A stretch of 64,000 nucleotides of DNA from Dendrocalamus latiflorus (taxonomy: Eukaryota > Streptophyta > Magnoliopsida > Poales > Poaceae), in NCBI GenBank assembly GCA_017311315.1, contig CM029609.1, forward strand, positions 43,716,666-43,780,665. The letters run 5' to 3'. Each line of letters begins with the position of its first letter. Position 1 is the stretch's first letter. The position numbers were made by a program, and so were the translations under genes. Positions 57,976 to 64,000 of this stretch are shown here, one piece after another. Below the pieces are notes generated by a model that did not search any database, was not told the DNA's origin, and saw nothing but the letters and a program-made list of their open reading frames with translations.

Positions 57976-59454
57976 TGAAAGGCAATGTGAGAAGATCCAG
58001 ATTATTTTTGTGATGAACCATTGCCATGTTTGTGAAGTAAAATTTTGAACTTGGTGAAGTTTGCATTTTGTCGGTTTGTTGTCAGGCAAATCGGTCTTAC
58101 CATTCCGAGGGTATGACCACAGTGGTCAGATCACTGTTTGGTAGCGTCGTGTTTTAGTTGTCGGTTGTAATTTTTTTTAGAGCGGGTTGTTTTCACTGAT
58201 TGGTGACCGGTCTGACTGACCTATGGTTAGCGGTCAGCCTGGCTCCAAAAATTTGATTTGGAATTTTGGGAATTTGGTTATGTGATGACGTGAATTGTGT
58301 AGTAATATTGCCTGATGCTTGTTTCAACTAACGTGGGTCAAGTTGTAAAGAACTTGTGCCCAAAAATGATTTCTTTGGCTTTAGATGTGCAAGAAGCTTT
58401 GGAGTCAACTATAGTGAATGACAAGGATCGGGGCTAAGCTCTTAGAGGAGCCGAGGCCTTGAACGATCAAGGATATCGAGTAAGATGGTTGAACTCAAAC
58501 ATGACACGAGAAAGGCGGGAAATGTTGAAGGAAAGGTTTGAGCGATGGGTTGCACCAAGTGTCTTGGTTGGTCTAAGTGAGATATGGTCTGGTGAAACCG
58601 AAACAGGAGAGACTTGCCGATGTGTGGCAAACCATTAATGCACCTATACGTGGCGAGCATGGTGATTCCTTGCAATAGAAGATGAAAACTGAGTTAAGGC
58701 GAGTGTATTTTGGTATTTTGCTAAATATTACAAACTCCGTTGGATCAAAACCATGATGCTTAGAAAAAATGGTTTTATGCAAGGAGATGCTGAGAAAATC
58801 AAGGGGATCAAAGGTTGATGACTTAGTTGATTCGATCTCGTGTGCTTTGAAAAGCATGTATGAGTTGAGTACATGAGTAAAACCTATATTGTATGGGGTT
58901 AACGGGCTTTCCCTAAATGTGCTAATGGATAGTATCAATTAGGGTTAGATATATGTTGGTTACCTTATCAATTTAACGGGTTAGGATGGAGACTTGCAAG
59001 TTAATCATCCAACCATTTCTCATTCTAACCTTGTATCCTAAGGTTAGGGTCAGAAGAGTGAGTGTTGTGGTATACTCTCTTGTTCTCCAGGTGGTTTGTA
59101 TTCGGGCTAATTTTCTGTTTTGAGAACAGGGGAGCAGTCATACCGCTTCTGGGCTCGGTCATACCACTCAGCCAGTTAAACTGCTTGTTTGCTGCCGGTC
59201 CGACCACAGTGGTTAGACCGTCAAGGCACCTCCGGTTTGATCGCTGGTAGCCGGTCATATCGCTTCTACTAGTCGGTCATACTGCTACAGTGTTGATTTT
59301 CTCCCCTCTTCGTTTCTTGATGCTGTTGCCTTGGGTTTGTCTTTTTACTTTGATTTTCATAACTTTGTAGCTGTTGGTGTGAAGAATTTGAGAATATTGG
59401 AGGGAAAATATTGTAAGGCTCTATTCAACCCCTCTGTTGCCGTTTGGTCCTATA
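57976..59454 (+). mobile_element. Copia-like solo LTR, 1479 bp
   Basis: It starts TGAAAGGCAATG at 57976 and ends TTCAACCCCTCTGTTGCCGT then TTGGTCCTATA at 59454, flanked by a perfect GAAGT duplication (57971-57975 and 59455-59459). Removing it rejoins the AT-rich array in register. The last bases TATA replace the usual TACA, so the terminus is mutated. It contains many GGTC-A/T-ACC type short motifs, as in 33324-35535. Confidence 0.75.
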
Positions 59455-59645
59455 GAAGTCATACACAAATGTAATTGCTAATTTTTTATTTAATTTTTAT
59501 TTTGAATTTTAACTATTTAGGGATTTTAATTTTGAACTCATATAGAAATCAAATTGCTAATTTTTTTATATTTTATTCTGAATTTTAGTTGTTTTTTTAT
59601 TATATTTGATATGGACCCTTTCTTTTAATTTAACCTATTATATCT
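59455..59645. repeat. Degenerate AT-rich tandem array, right part
   Basis: Contains TACACAAATGTAATTGCTAA, TTTTAACTATTTAGGGATTT and TAGAAATCAAATTGCTAATT, continuing the 57080-57975 array. Confidence 0.75.
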
Positions 59646-60300
59646 CGAGTCTGTTAGATAAACGATTAGATCTTTATTTCTCTCAATTAACGTGAGAGCT
59701 TTCTTAGAATACCCAATTAGGTATAGATAGGTGAATTGTGAACTGTTTCCCGATGTGTAGCTAGCTAGGTTTCTAATCACGGGTCAGCTAGCTGGCCCCA
59801 CTAGTAACACAGATATGATTGAGAAACATCTAGTTGACATGAGTTCTACACGAATTTCGCGTGAATTTAGCGTAAGTTTTTTCCCTCCGACGTGGTAAAG
59901 AAACTACATATAGTTTTGGTTTTTTTTTTGCTTTATCTTTAGCTTATCATTTTCTGCTATAATAATTAGAATTTAAATAATGTATCTTTTGAAGACGAAG
60001 TCTATAAGTATATTGTAGTAGACATTGTACCGAGTTTAGCTACAGATCAAACTCGTATCAACTATTTCTCTTTACGTATTGTCTCTCATGAATAGTCAGA
60101 ATTTAAAAAACATAAGCTAAAATCCAAAACCACAACCTAAAAAGCCTCACCTGTTTCGAAGTGTCCTCTACCTTGATACACCAGACATGCTCAACAGCAT
60201 ACATACATATCCCATGGAAGCAAATACATCGTACTGTAAGACAAAATTGCATAATAATAACTATTTAAGTTTGGAGAACAAACAAAAGGGCAACTATTAA
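59646..60300. other. AT-rich spacer, no gene recognised
   Basis: No domain or element boundary recognised. Confidence 0.5.
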
Positions 60301-60329
60301 GAGTTTAGCTCCCGGCATGCACGCACGGA

Positions 60330-60540
60330 CGTGCCCGTTGGGCCGGGCCAAGACGCACGTGTAGCGCCGCGCGTACGAACGCCTACCTATTTATACTGGG
60401 CATCTTCCGCGCTGATATCTCCTTTCTCGAGTTAGCTTGCCAAATCTAGGCGCCAGGGAGAGCAACGGCCGTGGATCCGCCGCCAGCTTCTCTCCCCTCT
60501 TCTCTCGATCGAGCTCTCTTCGACGTTTTTATCGGTGTCA
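60330..60540 (+). promoter_or_regulatory. Possible plant core promoter and 5' leader
   Basis: GTTGGGCCGGGCC (60337 on) resembles a site II (TGGGCC) element, CTATTTATACTGGG at about 60388 a TATA box, and TTCTCTCCCCTCTTCTCTCG (60488 on) a pyrimidine patch of the kind common downstream of rice promoters. The combination on one strand with sensible spacing suggests a transcription start near 60,420. This is inference from motifs only. Confidence 0.4.
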
Positions 60541-60671
60541 AGTAGGTGGACGACCTATTGATTTCCACAAGTGATCTTTTCTTTAATTTCTTATGTTTTT
60601 TTTTCTTAGATCAAATTATTTTAGTTTATTTTTCCCCGGTGAGTTCTTAACAGGATTTTTTTTTACGGATA

Positions 60672-60737
60672 ATGACTTTCATCGAAACAACTGACCTGGA
60701 CGACGATGGCAACCCCTACAACGGAGATCAACACTAG
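60672..60737 (+). CDS. Very short reading frame downstream of the possible promoter
   Basis: A 21-codon frame, MTFIETTDLDDDGNPYNGDQ followed by H and TAG. It lies after a possible intron (GTCAAGTAGGTG.. to ..TTAACAG). It could be the last exon of a longer gene, a peptide, or chance. I do not recognise it. Confidence 0.2.
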   Translation: MTFIETTDLDDDGNPYNGDQH

Positions 60738-60759
60738 GCCGAGTTGGATATAAATAAAT

Positions 60760-62019
60760 CTCCTCCGATTTTCTTCTGATGAACACACTACTACAAAGGC
60801 GTAGGTCTCACATATTAATGGAGATTACCGACAATCTACTACTTGTCGTGATAATTGACAATTGTGATGTCGTTGCAAGATCCGGATTATCTTGTGAGAA
60901 AGATAAAGAAGTTTAGCACATTCATCGTCTCAAGGATTTGGTGGTGTTATATTGTTCATTTAGAGTTTTTAATGTAAAAGTTGAGTATTTATGTACTTTA
61001 TCTATGAGTTATTAATATAAATCGAAGAACTTTCTTTACACACGCACACTGCGCATCTTAATAAAGGGCCTCAAGATATTTAAGGTGGGGTTTCACATGA
61101 AAAACAAGTAATGTGATAGTAGTGAAATGGCATAATAAGAAATTCTTAGTGAAACATTTATCTTTGTTCTTTCAAAATTAGAGCATTCAAGAACTATACA
61201 TGCTAAAGAAACCCTCCTAGAAAAGGTCATTTTTCGAAGTTCTAGTAACAAGAGTACTGGACCAGTTCATGTGTTGTGAGTACAAGTCAACATAATTTGA
61301 AGTCTTACAAAAAGTCAAGATAATTTTAGGACTCCTTTATTATTTACAGGTAAACACAATCATGAGATTTGCCGAGAAATCACATCAAAATATATAAGAG
61401 GACGACCCTAATTTATTGAATAGGTTGGTCTTAGCATGCCATGACCTGTGTATACAATGATGACCAAGTTCTTAGGACATGCATGCACATAAAAGTTCAT
61501 GTGGCACGATCTCAGCTACTTAATATCGATCTGTTATCAGTTTGTTCCAGTATGATGGCATGATGCTATGGTACACCTATAAACATTCACGTTTTCTTAC
61601 AGTTTAATCATGAAACAATATAATCTTTTGATGATGATCTATGGAAATATAGGCAATGCATAGAACTGAGCAGCGAAAACCATAAGGTTTATTTGGGAAC
61701 AACAATTTCTCAAAAATACTAAAAAAAGAAACCAAAGAAAACTAGCTTTCTGCATTTGCAATGCTGATCATTCCACGTAGGGTGCGAAGCACCGTAGAAA
61801 CAGTTCAATTATGAGCATCATGTAGCCAGCATAACCTTAAATCGATCATACAAAGTGACTATTGCCTAAACCACAGATGGTTTGCTCCACTGGCTGCACA
61901 TCTGTGATCTCGCTATCAACGTTGAGCTATACCAGTGCCGGCAGCAGGGAGAGAACATGGCAATTGCACTTTGTCCATCTGGAAACAGTTCTTGAATGGC
62001 TCATATAAGATTCTAGCCA
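60760..62019. other. Spacer, no gene recognised
   Basis: AT-rich DNA. CACTACTACAAAGG at 60787 resembles a CACTA terminus but has no partner in the window. Confidence 0.45.
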
Positions 62020-62022
62020 TTA

Positions 62023-62351
62023 AGGGCCGATTAATATTGGCTTTAGCTTCTGCTTCTAGAAGCTCAAGCCAATATGAACGCCCCAACTTCTATAAACTAT
62101 TTCTATTATTCACTTCTATTCATCAGCTATTACTTTACGTTTTCACATATTGTAACACACTTTGTATTTTATCATATTACAATTCCATAAGTCGCATGAT
62201 GGTCCGAATGTTGTAGTACCTTTTATTGCGCCATCTTTCTTACATAATGTACTACTATTCATCAGTCACTATTATTCATTAGCCATATCAACCACTACTA
62301 TTCATCAGTTATAACTAAAAATTATCAGTAAAAACCAATACAAACAGACCC
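62023..62351. mobile_element. Tourist-like MITE, about 329 bp
   Basis: AGGGCCGATTAATATTGGCT at 62023 is inverted at 62335-62351 (CCAATACAAACAGACCC). TTA lies on both sides (62020-62022 and 62352-62354). The inside has several TATTCATCAG blocks. Confidence 0.7.
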
Positions 62352-62417
62352 TTAAGAAATGGCAATAGTACAAGCACTATATTTCCCAAAACCGTCGTAC
62401 AGTTCTACATATATATA

Positions 62418-62704
62418 GGTGGTGATCATTTGGGCTTATTTTTGGTGGCTTATGGCCGAAAAGCACTGTAGCTGGCTGAAAAAACACTGTAACTAACAGA
62501 GACTTATTTAGCATAATTAAATTTAAAAAAATTAAAAAATATAAAAAAATATGTTAGCCCATTACGTATAATACAAACAAATACGGGAAAAAAAGAACCG
62601 GCAAAAAAGCTCAACAAAAAACCAAAAGTTCAGAAAAAGACGAAATTTATGAATAGTGAAAAATAAGCCGGAAGCTAAAAGCTGAAGCCAAAACGATCAC
62701 AGCC
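62418..62704 (+). mobile_element. MITE, 287 bp, three-copy family
   Basis: The ends GGTGGTGATCATTTGGGCTT and GAAGCCAAAACGATCACAGC then C are an imperfect inverted repeat. The inside is close to 42457-42742 and, inverted, to 40818-41046. TA occurs on both sides. Confidence 0.75.
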
Positions 62705-64000
62705 TACCGTCAAAAATCGCGAAGTAATCTCGAATATGTGCTGTTCGTTTAAGCCGATTCCAAAAAGATATATCATCCAGTAACTACCTCCTCGCAACAT
62801 AGATTCAATATGTTATAGGTTGGCTTGTGCAATGGCCTCTCAAAATTAATACATCCGTACAAGAACTGGGTGATCAGCAAACACGATGATCTGCTACTGT
62901 GTATATGCAGTGTGGATCGATCGATCAGATCACAGTAGCAATGAACACACACCACATAACGCATTGCCGCCATGAAATGTACACGAAGCATCATACGGCT
63001 GCACATCAAATCGTTCACCATCAGACAGCCCCCTCAGTATCTCTTGCTCCAGCAATAGTTGCCTGTCACCAGCGGGTCATAGAAGTGCTCAAAAGGACAC
63101 CAACGAGACGCTCTTTCCCAAATTAAAAGGACTTGCATGAGAAGTCGTCTCCCAAGAATCTAATCATATCATATCATGCAACGATCGACGTTCCTATTGG
63201 ATGTAGCTGTTGTGCTTGTTTAATCGCGCTTTTTAGGTGTTTAGTAAGAGATGGGGAAGCCTTTCATATCTCAATTGTGATTTGTGGTCGTTAAATCTAG
63301 AGGTGAAGTGTGCCTTTTTTTGAGATAATAGAAATTATTTATCTATCTATTGTATAATTAAAACGATTCTATAAAGAGCTTTGATGTGTGCTTTGAGATC
63401 GAGGTTAGAAGTTTCCAAATTAATCATAGGAAAAATAAAGTGATCACAACAATTATTTTCATGGGTTGGATTATACAACAGTGCAGATTAATCAAATTCA
63501 ACGTAGAAGTAGATACTAGAATTATAACTGTATTTCAGACATAGAGATCTATATATACTATCTGCCCATGCAATCACGTGGAATTTGCCGCTAGTTTGAA
63601 TAATTTAACAGAAAATATATTGAATCATTTAACGATCCTATGGTATTTTTCTTATTTGTCATTATCACCTACGAGTGCTCCTTGGTGCATGGACACTATA
63701 ATCTAAAATAGATATGTATCGTGTGCGAAAAATTTTAAAATTTCTTGGATGTCAAGTTTAACTAGTTGCCCCATTTCATCATCCTATATATATGTACGTG
63801 TATATGCGCGCGCGTGTGTGTAAATGCAGATATTTTCCTATGGAGGCTTATTTAGAGAAATTTTACCCAAATCAGTAGACGTACATATGGATGTAAAACC
63901 ATACAAAAGTTTATATATATAGTTTCATACTCCTAAGAGTACGTACTCTTACTTATTATATATTGTTTAAATAATGTTATTATACCTCTTTATCCTTTTG
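62705..64000. other. Spacer, no gene recognised
   Basis: AT-rich DNA with a short TA/TG/CG run near 63784-63822. No gene or element recognised. Confidence 0.5.

Noticed and set aside
60787..60800. CACTACTACAAAGG as the terminus of a second CACTA element
   Set aside because: No inverted partner or 3 bp duplication was found in the window; the match is short.

Overview
The window is plant nuclear DNA, almost certainly from a grass (Poaceae) and plausibly rice or a close relative. The evidence is nested LTR retrotransposons, a CACTA DNA transposon with intron-split genes, many short inverted-repeat elements (MITEs), AT-rich spacers next to very GC-rich islands, and no operon-like gene packing. 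I find no host protein-coding gene that I can support. Every protein I recognise belongs to a transposable element.

Layout. (1) 1-about 25,600: a CACTA (En/Spm-type) transposon lying on the minus strand, with its tnpD (TNP2) transposase gene at 20937-24501 and a second gene of the Transposase_24/tnpA type at 17583 down to position 1. Its lower end lies outside the window. A short tnpA intron has been split by a large solo LTR of about 4.8 kb (307-3773 plus 15395-16724, target duplication ACCAC). That solo LTR has in turn been split by a complete, very young Ty3/gypsy chromovirus-like element (3774-15389, target duplication ACGCA) with two nearly identical 3.02 kb LTRs, a primer-binding site for initiator tRNA-Met, a polypurine tract, a long intact gag-pol frame and an extra reading frame upstream of gag. 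An in-frame TAG cuts off the first 61 codons of gag. (2) 25,600-37,200: a GC-rich minisatellite, SINE-like sequence, a solo gypsy LTR (26338-28222, target duplication ATGCA), degenerate LTR pieces (29345-33064) and a probable copia-like solo LTR (33324-35535). (3) 37,200-45,250: two GC-rich islands without a recognisable gene, a hAT-like element carrying a nested Tourist-like MITE, a long TG microsatellite, and three further MITE-type elements. (4) 45253-55300: an older, decayed Ty3/gypsy element of the Tat type (target duplication GTACG). Its gag-pol is on the minus strand, with the reverse-transcriptase core deleted and the integrase glutamate replaced. The space between pol and the 3' LTR carries a separate plus-strand (antisense) coding region with a Transposase_28-like domain and a coiled coil. 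(5) 55,300-64,000: a hAT-like fragment, a degenerate tandem array of about 143 bp units split by a solo LTR (57976-59454, target duplication GAAGT), a possible promoter with a very short reading frame near 60,390-60,740, two MITEs, and unassigned AT-rich DNA.

How the parts relate. The insertion order can be read from the target duplications: CACTA first, then the outer gypsy element (since reduced to a solo LTR), then the inner gypsy element. The inner, the outer and the 26,338 LTRs are diverged relatives that share a near-palindromic motif around CTATTCGAATAG, always followed or preceded by CTGCAGAG. The only machinery that looks close to functional is the inner element, whose protease, reverse transcriptase, RNase H, integrase and chromodomain motifs are all present. 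No clearly new biological system was found. The most unusual items are the antisense gene of the Tat-type element, the orf0-like frame, and several short hairpin-forming repeats, one pair of which shows a compensatory base-pair change.
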